Positions 7,967 to 17,800 are shown, numbered from the stretch's first letter. The stretch is DNA of 64,000 nt from Aureibaculum marinum (GCF_003813905.1 NZ_RPFJ01000003.1:5001-69000), one strand, 5' to 3'. Numbers and translations are program-made. Notes: a model not told the origin generated them from the letters alone.

Positions 7967-9697
7967 ATGCAAAAAATTTATCTTCTCTTTTTATTCCTTT
8001 GTGCTTCCTTTATGGCAGATGGTCAAACCAAGACTGAATTTACCACTATATTTGAAAAAAGTAATGGAACAGAAACTGCAACTTACAATCAAACAATTGA
8101 GTTTTACACAAATTTAGCCAAAAATTATGCTACAATTGAACTTATAAAAATTGGTAAAACGGACGCTGGTAAACCATTACATATAGCGGTATTCAATCCA
8201 GATAAAGAGTTTGACTTTTTAGAAATAAAAAAATCAAAAACAGTACTACTTATTAATAATGGAATCCATCCTGGAGAAAGTGACGGAATTGATGCTACCA
8301 TGATGTTATATAGGGATATTGCTCAAGGCAAAATAAAGTCACCAAAAAATGTAGTTTTAGTAGCTATTCCAATTTATAATGTTGGAGGTAGCTTAAATAG
8401 AAACTCTCACAGTAGAACCAATCAAAATGGCCCAAAAGAATATGGTTTTAGAGGAAATGCCCGAAATTTTGATTTAAACCGTGATTTTATTAAAAATGAC
8501 ACTAAAAATGCCAAAACTTTCGCCAAGATTTTTCACTTAGTACAACCTGATGTTTTTATTGACAACCATGTTAGTAATGGTGCTGATTATCAATACACAC
8601 TAACTCACTTGTTTACGCAACACAATAAACTAGGTGGAAGTTTAGGGAAATATGTCAACACAAAATTAAGACCAGAACTAGAAAAGAAACTAGCTAAAAA
8701 AAAATGGGACATCACCCCTTATGTAAATGTTTTTAATAAAACACCAGACAAAGGATTTTCTCAATTTATAGATTATCCTAGATATTCAACTGGTTATACA
8801 ACATTATTTAATACGTTGGGAATGATGGTTGAAACTCACATGTTGAAACCCTATAAGCAACGAGTTAATGGTACTTACGAACTGATGGTAAGTATGATTG
8901 AAATTATGGAAGAAGAAGCTGACGTTATTTCTAATTTACGAAAGAATTACTATTTAAATATTTTATCTAAAAAAACTTACCCTTTAAATTGGGAAATAGA
9001 TACAACAAGATTTAGCACTTTAAATTTTAAAGGATTTGAAGGGCAAATGATTCCAAGTAAAATAACTGAAAATCTGAGATTAAAATACAATCGATCAAAA
9101 CCATTTACCAAACCTATTAAATATCAAAATTATTATAAACCTTCAACAGAAGTTATAATACCTAATGGATATATTATCCCTCAAGGTTGGCATAACGTAA
9201 TTGATTTATTGAAGCTTAATAATATTGTAATGACCCCTATAAAAAAAGATACTACTTTTACGGTTCAATCATATAAAATTATCGATTATAACACGAGGAA
9301 ATCTGCTTACGAAGGACATTATCAACATTACAACACCAAAGTTAAAACAGAAAAAATTATCAAGACATTTAGAGCTGGTGATGTATTAATAAATATAAAA
9401 CAACCTGGAATTCGCTACTTATTAGAAACCTTAGAGCCACAAGCTCCTGATTCTTTTTTTAATTGGAATTTCTTCGACGCTATTTTACAACAGAAAGAAG
9501 GATTTTCTCCTTATGTTTGGGAAGATGTGGCCTTAGAAGTTTTGGCTAATAATCCAAACCTTAAAAAGACTTTTGAAGAGAAAAAAACAAATAACCATGA
9601 TTTTTCTACTAATTGGTATGCTCAATTAGAATGGATTCATAAGCATAGTAAATACTATGAAAAAGCTCATTTAGTTTATCCAATTTATCGATTTTAG
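7967..9697 (+). CDS. Secreted M14-family zinc carboxypeptidase
   Basis: A predicted exported zinc peptidase of 576 aa. An N-terminal signal peptide (LLFLFLCASFMADGQ, ending near residue 20) precedes the M14 domain. Zinc ligands are visible as H101 and E104 in HPGESDG and H201 in DNHVSNG; the catalytic glutamate is probably E289 in VETHM. The conserved NFDLNRDF motif is present. The C-terminal half (about 330-576) has no motif I recognise, as is common in Bacteroidota members of the family. It is followed 3 nt later by the convergent NUDIX gene, with no clear terminator between. Confidence 0.87.
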   Translation: MQKIYLLFLFLCASFMADGQTKTEFTTIFEKSNGTETATYNQTIEFYTNLAKNYATIELIKIGKTDAGKPLHIAVFNPDKEFDFLEIKKSKTVLLINNGIHPGESDGIDATMMLYRDIAQGKIKSPKNVVLVAIPIYNVGGSLNRNSHSRTNQNGPKEYGFRGNARNFDLNRDFIKNDTKNAKTFAKIFHLVQPDVFIDNHVSNGADYQYTLTHLFTQHNKLGGSLGKYVNTKLRPELEKKLAKKKWDITPYVNVFNKTPDKGFSQFIDYPRYSTGYTTLFNTLGMMVETHMLKPYKQRVNGTYELMVSMIEIMEEEADVISNLRKNYYLNILSKKTYPLNWEIDTTRFSTLNFKGFEGQMIPSKITENLRLKYNRSKPFTKPIKYQNYYKPSTEVIIPNGYIIPQGWHNVIDLLKLNNIVMTPIKKDTTFTVQSYKIIDYNTRKSAYEGHYQHYNTKVKTEKIIKTFRAGDVLINIKQPGIRYLLETLEPQAPDSFFNWNFFDAILQQKEGFSPYVWEDVALEVLANNPNLKKTFEEKKTNNHDFSTNWYAQLEWIHKHSKYYEKAHLVYPIYRF

Positions 9698-9700
9698 ATA

Positions 9701-10297
9701 TTATATGTAGTTACTTTTAAATAATAATTTTATATTCTCATAAGTATTTGTTAGAGCCTCTTTTATTTGAAGATTATTAAGCCATTCAACTCTAGTTATG
9801 CTTTCTTCTTGCTGGGGCACTAGTTTTCCTTTAAAATCTGAAAACATTTTAAACCAATAAGAAACTTTAAGCACATACTTCTTTTTGTGTTTATAAATGT
9901 GATAAGTAATAGGTAAAGGTTCAACAATACTTAAATTCTCAATACCAGTCTCCTCCTCTACTTCACGTAAAGCGGCATTTTTTATGGTCTCATTTTTTTC
10001 AATTTTACCTTTAGGTAAATCCCATTTATTATTTCTATAAATAAAAAGAACCTCCTTCTTATCATTAACAACTTTTCCTCCACCTGCTTCAATTACCACA
10101 AAATAACTTGTAAAATGTTCCCATAAATCTTCAAAATTATTGTGATAAAGGTAAATAGAATCGGACGTATTTTTTTCTATTGTTGATAGAATTAACATTA
10201 TATCAACATTCTTTATATGAAAAAAGTTTTTTTCTATTTCATATTTTAAATTCGTAACTAAATAAATGACATGATTGTTAAAAAATACAGACTTCAT
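9701..10297 (-). CDS. NUDIX hydrolase
   Basis: Hydrolyses a nucleoside-diphosphate-linked substrate that the sequence does not define. The NUDIX box is complete, from GKIEKNETIKNAALREVEEE to the following TG, near residues 116-138. About 70 residues precede the domain and resemble the N-terminal extension seen in other Bacteroidota NUDIX proteins. The total is 198 aa. It is divergent from pyrE with a 40-bp gap to the pyrE start, so the two genes share a very short promoter region. Confidence 0.88.
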   Translation of the reverse strand: MKSVFFNNHVIYLVTNLKYEIEKNFFHIKNVDIMLILSTIEKNTSDSIYLYHNNFEDLWEHFTSYFVVIEAGGGKVVNDKKEVLFIYRNNKWDLPKGKIEKNETIKNAALREVEEETGIENLSIVEPLPITYHIYKHKKKYVLKVSYWFKMFSDFKGKLVPQQEESITRVEWLNNLQIKEALTNTYENIKLLFKSNYI

Positions 10298-10324
10298 TAA
10301 ATATATAGTATTAAAATAATTGTT

Positions 10325-10332
10325 TAATTTTG
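10325..10332 (+). promoter_or_regulatory. -7 box directly before the pyrE start
   Basis: TAATTTTG at 10325-10332 matches TAnnTTTG and ends 5 nt before the pyrE ATG. The mRNA would have almost no leader. The -33 element is not clear. Confidence 0.55.
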
Positions 10333-10337
10333 CTATT

Positions 10338-10979
10338 ATGATTTTAGAAAAAAATATAGCAAAAGAAACCGCAGAGTTTCTTCTACAAATTAAGGCAATT
10401 AAATTGAGTCCGAAAAACCCATTTACATGGGCTTCTGGATGGAAATCGCCTATTTATTGTGACAATAGAATAACATTGTCTCATGTACAGATACGCAATT
10501 TTATTAGAGAGTCTTTAGCTAAAATTATTGAGCAGAAATACGGAAAACCAGATGCAATTGCAGGTGTAGCTACTGGTGCAATTGCCATTGGGGTATTGGT
10601 GGCTCAAGAGTTAGGCTTGCCTTTTATATATGTACGTCCAGAGCCAAAAAAGCATGGCAGACAAAATCAGATTGAAGGACAAATTGACAAACATGCTTCT
10701 GTTGTTGTAATAGAAGATTTAATTAGTACTGGTGGAAGTAGCCTAAATGCTGTTAAAGCTCTTAAAGAACAAGATATAAAAGTGAAAGGCATGGTTGCTA
10801 TTTTTTCTTATGGTTTTGATGTTGCAGCTCAAAATTTTGAAGACGCCAATGTGGAATTGACAACATTAAGTGATTATGACACATTAATACAGCAGGCCAT
10901 TGCTAGAAATTATGTTCCCGAAGAAGACCTATTTACACTACAACAGTGGAGAAAAAATCCAAGTACTTGGAAGAAATAA
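10338..10979 (+). CDS. pyrE: Orotate phosphoribosyltransferase
   Basis: Converts orotate and PRPP to orotidine 5'-phosphate in pyrimidine synthesis. The 213-aa product has the orotate-site segment ASGWKSPIYCDNR and the PRPP-binding motif VVVIEDLISTGGSS. I chose ATG 10338: an in-frame TTG at 10320 would add six residues but lies upstream of the -7 box, so it would not be transcribed from that promoter. It is followed 65 nt later by a small SRPBCC gene in the same direction. Confidence 0.95.
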   Translation: MILEKNIAKETAEFLLQIKAIKLSPKNPFTWASGWKSPIYCDNRITLSHVQIRNFIRESLAKIIEQKYGKPDAIAGVATGAIAIGVLVAQELGLPFIYVRPEPKKHGRQNQIEGQIDKHASVVVIEDLISTGGSSLNAVKALKEQDIKVKGMVAIFSYGFDVAAQNFEDANVELTTLSDYDTLIQQAIARNYVPEEDLFTLQQWRKNPSTWKK

Positions 10980-11044
10980 TTAGGTAAACCATCACCTTCA
11001 ATATTTAACTCAAAGAAAATCCCAATCCTTTTTTAATTATAAAG

Positions 11045-11434
11045 ATGAATTTAGAAACAAATAAAGTAGTTGTTAAGAAAACTCAAGAAGAAATGTTTGA
11101 ATTTTTAACAAAAGTTGAAAATTACGAGAAAATAATGCCAGAAAACACAGATAAATTTGAGGTAAAAGACGACTCTTTTTTGTTTGCTCTAAAAGGAATG
11201 CCTGAAATTCGATTAAAATTACAAGAAAAATTGGCTAACGACAAAGTAGTTTTGAGCTCTACAAGCGATAAATTCCCTTTTACTTTAACCGGAAACATTG
11301 TTAAAATTGACGGTAATTCTAGTGAGGTGCAATTAATTTTTGATGGTAAATTTAATCCTATGATGGCCATGATGATTAAAAATCCTATCCAAAAATTTAT
11401 CAGTACACTTACTGAGAATATAGGAAAACTTTAA
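11045..11434 (+). CDS. SRPBCC/START-like small protein
   Basis: A 129-aa cytoplasmic protein with the look of the SRPBCC (START/Bet v1-like) fold: an N-terminal strand, then a helix with EEMFEFLTKVENYEKIMP, alternating strands, and a C-terminal amphipathic helix (IQKFISTLTENIGKL). These proteins bind hydrophobic ligands; nothing identifies this one's ligand. It follows pyrE closely and may be co-transcribed. Its stop codon overlaps that of the convergent birA by 4 nt. Confidence 0.75.
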   Translation: MNLETNKVVVKKTQEEMFEFLTKVENYEKIMPENTDKFEVKDDSFLFALKGMPEIRLKLQEKLANDKVVLSSTSDKFPFTLTGNIVKIDGNSSEVQLIFDGKFNPMMAMMIKNPIQKFISTLTENIGKL

Positions 11435-12165
11435 GCGAACTTAATTTCTCTTATTCCAAATTCTTTTAAGGTTTCATCTTCTAATTCAACAATAAGGTTG
11501 CCCATTAATGAAGTGCCAACTATTTTACCTAAAAATTTCTGTTCATCAGAAGTTGTTATAAACATAGAAGGAACCCCTTTTTTATATAGAATTTTTTCGT
11601 ATTGATTTTTTATCTTTTTATACTCTTGCTTTCTTACAGAAATAAGTTGATATTGAATTTCCATTAGAATTTTTTCTAACAGTTCATCTTTATCTATTTC
11701 TTTGTTTAGTATTAGTCTTAATGAAGTGGCCTGAGTTAAACCTTTAGAAAACTTAACTTGATTTACATTTAAACCGATGCCTACAATAGCATAATTTACT
11801 AGAGAACTTTTTATTACACACTCTGATAAAACTCCACATATTTTCTTACCTGCTGACAAAATGTCGTTAGGCCATTTTACAGATAATTTATCGGGAATAT
11901 AGTATCTTAAAACATTATAAATTGCAATTGATATGCTATAATTTAAAATATGCTGATGAGCAACATTTAAATTATCAAACCGAATTAACACACTAAAAGT
12001 TAAGTTTTTACCTTTTTCCGAAATCCAGATATTATCACCTTGACCTCTACCATTTAACTGTTCATTTGCCACAACAACAGTAGCATCTTTTACATCAGAT
12101 TTTTTAATTAAATTCCTCAAATAAATATTTGTAGAATCTATGGCATTAAGTTTGACTATCTTCAT
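11431..12165 (-). CDS. birA: Biotin--[acetyl-CoA-carboxylase] ligase
   Basis: Attaches biotin to biotin-dependent carboxylases. The 244 residues show the BPL catalytic motifs: DSTN near the N-terminus, NGRGQGDNIWIS (biotin/ATP loop), SVKWPNDI, and KICGVLSE. There is no N-terminal helix-turn-helix, so it is the ligase-only type and not a repressor. I start it at the ATG at 12165; an upstream in-frame ATG (12177) lies inside the -7 box at 12175-12182 and could not be on the transcript. Confidence 0.92.
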   Translation of the reverse strand: MKIVKLNAIDSTNIYLRNLIKKSDVKDATVVVANEQLNGRGQGDNIWISEKGKNLTFSVLIRFDNLNVAHQHILNYSISIAIYNVLRYYIPDKLSVKWPNDILSAGKKICGVLSECVIKSSLVNYAIVGIGLNVNQVKFSKGLTQATSLRLILNKEIDKDELLEKILMEIQYQLISVRKQEYKKIKNQYEKILYKKGVPSMFITTSDEQKFLGKIVGTSLMGNLIVELEDETLKEFGIREIKFA

Positions 12166-12174
12166 ATATAAACA

Positions 12175-12182
12175 CAAATATA
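12175..12182 (-). promoter_or_regulatory. -7 box of birA
   Basis: TATATTTG on the minus strand ends 9 nt before the chosen ATG, predicting a leader of only about 5 nt. It decides the start codon in favour of the second ATG. Confidence 0.6.
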
Positions 12183-12255
12183 ATAATATGTCTGCATTAG
12201 TTAGTTATATTCAAACAAAAACTAAAGATGCATTCATCACTAATAATAAAATTAA

Positions 12256-12263
12256 TACATTTG
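12256..12263 (+). promoter_or_regulatory. -7 box of the rsfS-ftsH operon
   Basis: TACATTTG at 12256-12263 matches TAnnTTTG, 23 nt before the rsfS ATG. No obvious -33 TTG was found. Confidence 0.5.
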
Positions 12264-12286
12264 CAAATTAATTATAAAGTTAGTTA

Positions 12287-12658
12287 ATGGCTAAAAATAA
12301 AGTAAGTACTGATCAGTTAATTTCTGAAATAATAAATGGCATTGAAAAAGTTAAAGGATTAAAAATTAATCTTTTAGACTTAAGAGAGATTGAGAATACC
12401 GTTTGTGATTATTTTATCATTTGCGAAGGAGGTTCAAACACTCAAGTTAATGCAATATCAGGATCAATTCAAAAAACAGTAAGTAAATCATTAAAAGAAA
12501 ATCCTTGGCACATAGAAGGTGAATCTAACGCTGAGTGGGTTTTATTAGATTATATTAATGTAGTAGTGCACATATTTCAAAAACAAGTTAGAGAGTTTTA
12601 TGATATTGAAAGTTTATGGGGTGATGCGAAAATTACCTCAATAGAAGTTTCATATTAA
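12287..12658 (+). CDS. rsfS: Ribosomal silencing factor RsfS
   Basis: Binds ribosomal protein L14 and prevents 30S-50S joining when growth slows. The 123-aa length and the conserved segments VCDYFIICEGGSNTQVNAI and EGESNAEWVLLDYINVVVHIF identify the RsfS/Iojap family. It opens a plus-strand operon; ftsH follows after 26 nt, a pairing usual in Bacteroidota. Confidence 0.95.
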   Translation: MAKNKVSTDQLISEIINGIEKVKGLKINLLDLREIENTVCDYFIICEGGSNTQVNAISGSIQKTVSKSLKENPWHIEGESNAEWVLLDYINVVVHIFQKQVREFYDIESLWGDAKITSIEVSY

Positions 12659-12684
12659 TATTTAATATTTATTAGAAAACAATA

Positions 12685-14733
12685 ATGAGCAAAGACAATA
12701 ATAACAAAAATAATAATAAGCCATTTAAGGAATTTAAGTTCAAGTTTAATTTTTATTGGATTTATGGAATTCTATTCGCTTTAATTATCGGTTACCAATT
12801 TTTTAACAGTTCTGATTTAGCTTCAACCAACCTTACCGAAAATGAGTTCGTAGAGTTGCTGAAAGAAGATGATGTGAAAAATATTGTAATCGTAAATGAT
12901 GATGTTGCAAAGATTTATTTAAAAGATGAAGCTTTTGAGAAAGCTAAATTTAAAAAATTAAAAGAAAGTCCTTTTTTTAATAAAAATGAAGCCGCTTATA
13001 TTCATGAATTTGGTGAATTAGGTAAATTCCAAGAGAAACTAGATCAATTAAAAAGTGAAAATAGCTTATCATTTGACACTAGTTACACTAATGAAACTAG
13101 TATTTGGGAAGGTTTATCTCTATGGTTACCTTTTCTAATAATTATTGCAATTTGGATTTTCATTATGCGTCGTATGTCAGGTGCTGGTAGTGGCGGCGGA
13201 CCAGGTGGCCAAATATTTAATATTGGAAAATCTAAAGCCAAACTATTTGACCAAGATCAAAAAGTACAAACTTCATTCAAAGATGTTGCTGGATTAGAAG
13301 GAGCAAAAGAAGAAGTTCAAGAAATTGTAGATTTTCTTAAAAATCCTGATAAATACACTAAATTAGGAGGAAAAATACCAAAAGGAGCTTTACTAGTTGG
13401 CCCTCCTGGTACAGGTAAAACCTTATTAGCAAAAGCAGTTGCTGGTGAAGCTAAAGTCCCATTCTTTTCTCTATCTGGATCTGACTTTGTTGAAATGTTT
13501 GTTGGTGTTGGAGCTTCTCGTGTTAGAGATTTATTTAAACAAGCTGCACAAAAATCACCTTCAATAATTTTTATTGATGAGATTGATGCAATAGGTAGAG
13601 CTAGAGGTAAAAATAGTTTTACAGGCGGTAATGACGAACGTGAAAACACCTTAAATCAATTATTAACAGAAATGGACGGTTTTGGTACCGATACTAACGT
13701 AATTGTATTAGCTGCAACAAACCGAGCTGATGTCTTAGATAAAGCCTTAATGCGTGCTGGTAGATTTGACAGACAAATTTATGTGGATTTACCTGATATG
13801 AATGAACGTAAAGAAATATTTCAAGTTCATATAAGACCTTTAAAAATGGATAGTGATGTTGATGTTGAATTCTTAGCAAAGCAAACTCCTGGCTTTTCAG
13901 GTGCTGATATTGCTAATGTTTGTAATGAAGCGGCTTTAGTTGCTGCTAGAAAAAATAAAAAAGCCGTCCACCATCAAGATTTCCTAGATGCTGTTGATAG
14001 AATTGTTGGTGGATTAGAAAAGAAAAACAAGATTATAACACAAAAAGAAAAACGAACTATAGCTTTTCATGAAGCTGGACACGCTACTGTAAGTTGGACA
14101 CTAGAACATGCTGCTCCTTTAGTAAAAGTTACCATTGTTCCTAGAGGTCAATCCTTAGGAGCTGCTTGGTATTTACCGGAAGAAAGAATGATTGTTCAAA
14201 CAGAGCAAATGTTAGACGAAATGTGTGCTGCTCTTGGTGGTAGAGCTGCAGAACAGCTTATTTTTGGTAAAATTTCTACAGGTGCCTTAAGTGATTTGGA
14301 AAAAATTACCAAACAAGCTCGTGCTATGATAACTATCTACGGCTTAAGTGAAAAATTAGGAAACATTACGTATTATGATTCTTCAGGTCAATCTGATTAT
14401 AATTTTTCGAAACCATATAGTGAAGAAACAGCAAAATTAATTGACAAAGAAATTTCGGAATTAATTGAGACTCAATACAAAAGAGCCTTAAAAATTCTTT
14501 CAGATCATAAAGAAGAATTAACTACGTTAGCTGAACTTTTATTAGAAAAAGAAGTTATTTTTAGTGACGATTTAGTTAAAATACTTGGTGAAAGACCTTT
14601 TATTAAAGAACCATTAGCAGTAAAAAAAGAAGAAACAAAAAAGGAGGATATTATACCTGAAGATTCTACGGAAACAAGTGCAAATCAAAAAGATGTGAAC
14701 AATGAGGGTGAGATTTCAACAGAATTAGTATAA
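12685..14733 (+). CDS. ftsH: ATP-dependent zinc metalloprotease FtsH
   Basis: A membrane-anchored AAA+ protease that degrades damaged or regulatory membrane and cytosolic proteins. The 682-aa order is: asparagine/lysine-rich N-tail, first membrane segment (about 28-40), periplasmic domain, second membrane segment (about 148-162), AAA module with Walker A GPPGTGKT (239-246) and Walker [11 protein letters not shown], then the peptidase domain with zinc motif HEAGH (462-466). A glycine-rich linker follows the second membrane segment. The acidic C-tail is unconserved. It is the second gene of the rsfS operon. Confidence 0.97.
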   Translation: MSKDNNNKNNNKPFKEFKFKFNFYWIYGILFALIIGYQFFNSSDLASTNLTENEFVELLKEDDVKNIVIVNDDVAKIYLKDEAFEKAKFKKLKESPFFNKNEAAYIHEFGELGKFQEKLDQLKSENSLSFDTSYTNETSIWEGLSLWLPFLIIIAIWIFIMRRMSGAGSGGGPGGQIFNIGKSKAKLFDQDQKVQTSFKDVAGLEGAKEEVQEIVDFLKNPDKYTKLGGKIPKGALLVGPPGTGKTLLAKAVAGEAKVPFFSLSGSDFVEMFVGVGASRVRDLFKQAAQKSPSIIFIDEIDAIGRARGKNSFTGGNDERENTLNQLLTEMDGFGTDTNVIVLAATNRADVLDKALMRAGRFDRQIYVDLPDMNERKEIFQVHIRPLKMDSDVDVEFLAKQTPGFSGADIANVCNEAALVAARKNKKAVHHQDFLDAVDRIVGGLEKKNKIITQKEKRTIAFHEAGHATVSWTLEHAAPLVKVTIVPRGQSLGAAWYLPEERMIVQTEQMLDEMCAALGGRAAEQLIFGKISTGALSDLEKITKQARAMITIYGLSEKLGNITYYDSSGQSDYNFSKPYSEETAKLIDKEISELIETQYKRALKILSDHKEELTTLAELLLEKEVIFSDDLVKILGERPFIKEPLAVKKEETKKEDIIPEDSTETSANQKDVNNEGEISTELV

Positions 14734-14774
14734 TAATTTCTTAAATATTTATTTTTGAGAAACTCCCTAATAAA

Positions 14775-15383
14775 ATGAATCTTTTAAAAAAATTATTTAG
14801 TGCTACACCAGAAGGTGAACCTAATAAAACAACTGACAAAACAAATACAGAAAGAAACATTCCTAAAATGGCTTCTCTAGATGAAACTTTTGTGCAAAAT
14901 TTTATTTACAAAGGTGGTAAATTTTTGTACTGTACTAACTACGAAGAAGTCAATAAAAATCTCTTAAATATTCTTCAAGAAAATAATTGGGAAAAGGTTG
15001 TATGTTTTGATAGTGATTTAAAAAAAGTTTTAACTATTGTTGAACGTGATTATACAGAACAAATCATAAAACAATATCCATTCTTTACCTATTGTGAGCA
15101 TTTATTAGCTGATGAAGGAAGTATCTTGTTCTCTTCAGAACAAGTACATTTTCATAAAATTGTAGATTTACCTGATTACTTTATCGTTTTAGCAAGAACC
15201 AGCCAAATGGTTAGAGATAAAAGCGAAGGTCTAATGGGTATCAAACAAAATTATTTAAAAAACTTCCCAACAAATATTAGCTCTATAAAAAGCTATAAAC
15301 CAGAAAAGGTAGATGATGACTTTTTAAGCTTTGGTAATAATAATGCAAAAAAGCTATATTTGTTGCTTTTAGAAGACTTATAA
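14775..15383 (+). CDS. LUD-domain (LutC/YkgG-like) protein
   Basis: A 202-aa protein resembling the LUD domain of LutC, a component of lactate-utilisation complexes. Supporting segments are DETFVQNFIYKGGKFLYC near the N-terminus and a pattern of alternating strands and helices; the usual lutA and lutB partners are absent. It lies 41 nt after ftsH and 1 nt before cdsA, so it is co-transcribed with phospholipid genes. A lactate role is therefore doubtful and the function unknown. Confidence 0.72.
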   Translation: MNLLKKLFSATPEGEPNKTTDKTNTERNIPKMASLDETFVQNFIYKGGKFLYCTNYEEVNKNLLNILQENNWEKVVCFDSDLKKVLTIVERDYTEQIIKQYPFFTYCEHLLADEGSILFSSEQVHFHKIVDLPDYFIVLARTSQMVRDKSEGLMGIKQNYLKNFPTNISSIKSYKPEKVDDDFLSFGNNNAKKLYLLLLEDL

Positions 15384-15384
15384 A

Positions 15385-16179
15385 ATGCGAGAAATCCTTA
15401 TCAGGGCTTTATCAGGTATAGTTTATGTAGCTGTAATTTTAGGCAGTATTCTTTATTCCAAAGTTACGTTCTACATTATTTTTTATCTGTTAATGATGAT
15501 TTGTCTTTACGAATTTAAAAATCTTATACATTTAAGTTATAAATGGACTATGGTTGTTGCTAGTCTTGTTTATGTTAATTTTATTGATATCCCTATCCTA
15601 GATTATAAATACTTACATTTTTTACTAATTATAAGTTTGTTTATTCCACTTATTTATCAATTATTTAAATCTAAAATCACTTTAACTTCTAGTAAGCTAG
15701 GACATTACTTCTTAGCATTATCATATATTGCATTGCCTTTTGCTATGCTGATTCAAATCCCTTTTATAAAAGGAATTTATCATCCTGAAATAATTATAAG
15801 TGTTTTTGTTTTAATTTGGATAAGTGATACTTTTGCCTATATAGTAGGGAGTAATATTGGCAAAACTAAACTTTATAAAAAAGTGTCTCCAAATAAAACA
15901 GTTGAAGGAGCATTAGGCGGATTAATAGCAGCTTTAATTGGAGGCTATATTATATCATTATATCTAAAAGAAATTACATTATTAAATTGGATAATTATAG
16001 CATTTATTGTTTCTTGTTTTGGATTATTAGGTGACTTAATTGAATCAAAATTTAAAAGAGAAGCAGCAGTAAAAGATAGTAGTAATTTTATTCCGGGACA
16101 TGGAGGATTCTTAGACAGACTTGATAGTATAATTTTTGCTGCACCTTTTGTTTATGTATATTTACATATTATTACTTAA
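15385..16179 (+). CDS. cdsA: Phosphatidate cytidylyltransferase
   Basis: Makes CDP-diacylglycerol from phosphatidate and CTP, the branch point of phospholipid synthesis. The 264-aa integral membrane protein has about eight hydrophobic segments and the CDS signature near the C-terminus, GDLIESKFKREAAVKDSSN followed by PGHGGFLDRLDSI. It begins 1 nt after the LUD gene and is followed 9 nt later by psd, which acts further along the phosphatidylethanolamine branch. Confidence 0.95.
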   Translation: MREILIRALSGIVYVAVILGSILYSKVTFYIIFYLLMMICLYEFKNLIHLSYKWTMVVASLVYVNFIDIPILDYKYLHFLLIISLFIPLIYQLFKSKITLTSSKLGHYFLALSYIALPFAMLIQIPFIKGIYHPEIIISVFVLIWISDTFAYIVGSNIGKTKLYKKVSPNKTVEGALGGLIAALIGGYIISLYLKEITLLNWIIIAFIVSCFGLLGDLIESKFKREAAVKDSSNFIPGHGGFLDRLDSIIFAAPFVYVYLHIIT

Positions 16180-16188
16180 AAATAAAAA

Positions 16189-16842
16189 ATGTTTCACAAA
16201 GAAGGATATAAAATAATTATAATTTCAATGCTAATTTTTGCTGGAATTATTTTATTGATTGATGTACTTATAGGCATTGAATGGATAAGAACTTCACTTA
16301 TGGTATTTTTTCTAATACTGTTTGTATTAATTCTGCAATTTTTTAGAAATCCAAAGAGACATACTGTTTTAAATGATCAACAAATTATTGCTCCAGTAGA
16401 TGGTAAGGTTGTAGTCGTTGAGGAAGTTGAAGAAAATGAATTTTTCAAAGATAAAAGAAGACAAATTTCTATTTTTATGTCCCCCCTAAATGTTCATGTA
16501 ACTCGATACCCTGTTGGTGGTAATGTTGTTTACAGCAAATACCATCCTGGTAAATATTTAGTTGCATGGCATCCTAAATCATCTACAGAAAATGAACGTA
16601 CAACGGTTGTTGTTGAAAATAATACTATTGGTAAAATATTATACCGCCAAATTGCTGGTGCCATGGCAAAGCGTATTGTAAACTATGCTAAAAAAAATAA
16701 TAATGCCATACAAGGAGCCGACTCTGGTTTTATTAGATTTGGATCAAGAGTAGATGTATTTATACCTTTAGATATGAAAATAAATGTATCCATTAACGAT
16801 AAAGTAAAAGGAGGAGAAACTGTAATTGCCGAATATGTCTAA
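16189..16842 (+). CDS. psd: Phosphatidylserine decarboxylase proenzyme
   Basis: Forms phosphatidylethanolamine from phosphatidylserine at the inner membrane. The 217-aa protein is the short archaeal/Bacteroidota type: two N-terminal membrane segments (about 8-50), the IAPVDGKVV motif, and the autocatalytic cleavage motif GS at G185-S186 within RFGSR, where the serine becomes the pyruvoyl group. Its last 8 nt overlap the next gene (ATGTCTAA), a sign of translational coupling. Confidence 0.94.
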   Translation: MFHKEGYKIIIISMLIFAGIILLIDVLIGIEWIRTSLMVFFLILFVLILQFFRNPKRHTVLNDQQIIAPVDGKVVVVEEVEENEFFKDKRRQISIFMSPLNVHVTRYPVGGNVVYSKYHPGKYLVAWHPKSSTENERTTVVVENNTIGKILYRQIAGAMAKRIVNYAKKNNNAIQGADSGFIRFGSRVDVFIPLDMKINVSINDKVKGGETVIAEYV

Positions 16843-17104
16843 ACTAGATGATAAATTTAAAATTGCATTTGAAATTGCCTCAAATATGACGCAAAGAGTT
16901 CCGCCTGACATTATGCTAAAATTTTATGCATACTACAAACAAGCAACTAAAGGTGAAAAATATAAGCAACCTGAGAGAGGAATTCCATTAAGAAATGCTT
17001 TTAAATTAAATGCTTGGTTGCAAATAAAAAATTTAAGTACAGAAGAAGCTAAAGAAAAATATATTGCTTTAGTTGAAGAAATCACAAATAAAAAAATAGA
17101 ATAA
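16835..17104 (+). CDS. Acyl-CoA-binding protein
   Basis: A small cytosolic carrier of long-chain acyl-CoA esters, 89 aa. Family landmarks are LKFYAYYKQATKG and NAFKLNAWLQIKNLSTEEAK (KxxAW-type helix). I start it at ATG 16835; an in-frame TTG at 16826 would add three residues but has no support. It overlaps the psd stop by 8 nt and is followed 2 nt later by a YceI lipoprotein. Placement after cdsA and psd fits a role in acyl supply for phospholipids. Confidence 0.93.
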   Translation: MSKLDDKFKIAFEIASNMTQRVPPDIMLKFYAYYKQATKGEKYKQPERGIPLRNAFKLNAWLQIKNLSTEEAKEKYIALVEEITNKKIE

Positions 17105-17106
17105 TT

Positions 17107-17718
17107 ATGAATCTTATTAAAAAATCTACATTTATTGTTTTAGGAATTGTACTAGGTTTAAGTGCTATTTCATGTAAAAAAGAAGTAAAAAAAGAATCTG
17201 CTAAGTTTTCTATTGAGCCTAAAACTACAACTGTTAATTGGATTGGTTATAAAACCACAGATAAAATTGCTGTAAAAGGTGAGTTTAAAGAGATTAAAAT
17301 AAATAATATTAAAAAAGACACCTCTGCAATTGGTGCAATTAACGGAACTACTTTTGACCTTCCTATAAGTAGTCTTTTTTCTAATGATTCCATTAGAGAT
17401 TCGAAACTTAAAGAACTCTTTTTTGGAGTAATGGATGCAACTGTTTCGTTAACTGGTACACTAAACTTGAATGACGATGGTACAGGAAATATTGATATGA
17501 AAATGAATAATGTACAACATAAAATTCCTATTACCTATACAGCTAGCGGTCAATTGGTAGAGTTGAAAGGTACTATGAATATTGAAGACTTTAAAGCAAA
17601 TGCGGCCCTAGAATCTTTAAGTAAAGCATGTTATGATCTTCATACCGGACCTGATGGTGTTAGTAAAACTTGGAGCGAAGTTGGAATTAGTGCTGCTATT
17701 TATTTAAAAAAAGAATAA
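17107..17718 (+). CDS. YceI-family lipoprotein
   Basis: A predicted lipoprotein of 203 aa with a YceI-like domain, a lipocalin-like barrel that binds isoprenoids or similar amphiphiles. The N-terminus is a lipoprotein signal peptide with lipobox AISC (C23), followed by a lysine-rich stretch. Domain segments include KTTTVNWIGYKTTDKIAVKG and a DASVSLTG-like strand (ATVSLTG). It is the last gene of the rsfS-ftsH run, 2 nt after the acyl-CoA-binding protein gene, and is followed by a strong terminator. Confidence 0.85.
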   Translation: MNLIKKSTFIVLGIVLGLSAISCKKEVKKESAKFSIEPKTTTVNWIGYKTTDKIAVKGEFKEIKINNIKKDTSAIGAINGTTFDLPISSLFSNDSIRDSKLKELFFGVMDATVSLTGTLNLNDDGTGNIDMKMNNVQHKIPITYTASGQLVELKGTMNIEDFKANAALESLSKACYDLHTGPDGVSKTWSEVGISAAIYLKKE

Positions 17719-17740
17719 ATTTTATTAGTATAAAATTAAA

Positions 17741-17784
17741 AAAAGCGGTCAGTAATTTTTTAAATTACTGACCGCTTTTTTTAT
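17741..17784. terminator. Bidirectional terminator between YceI and aquaporin genes
   Basis: An 18-bp perfect stem (17741-17758 with 17762-17779) with a 3-nt loop and T-tracts on both strands lies between two convergent genes. Confidence 0.92.
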
Positions 17785-17800
17785 TTAAAATTTTATATTT

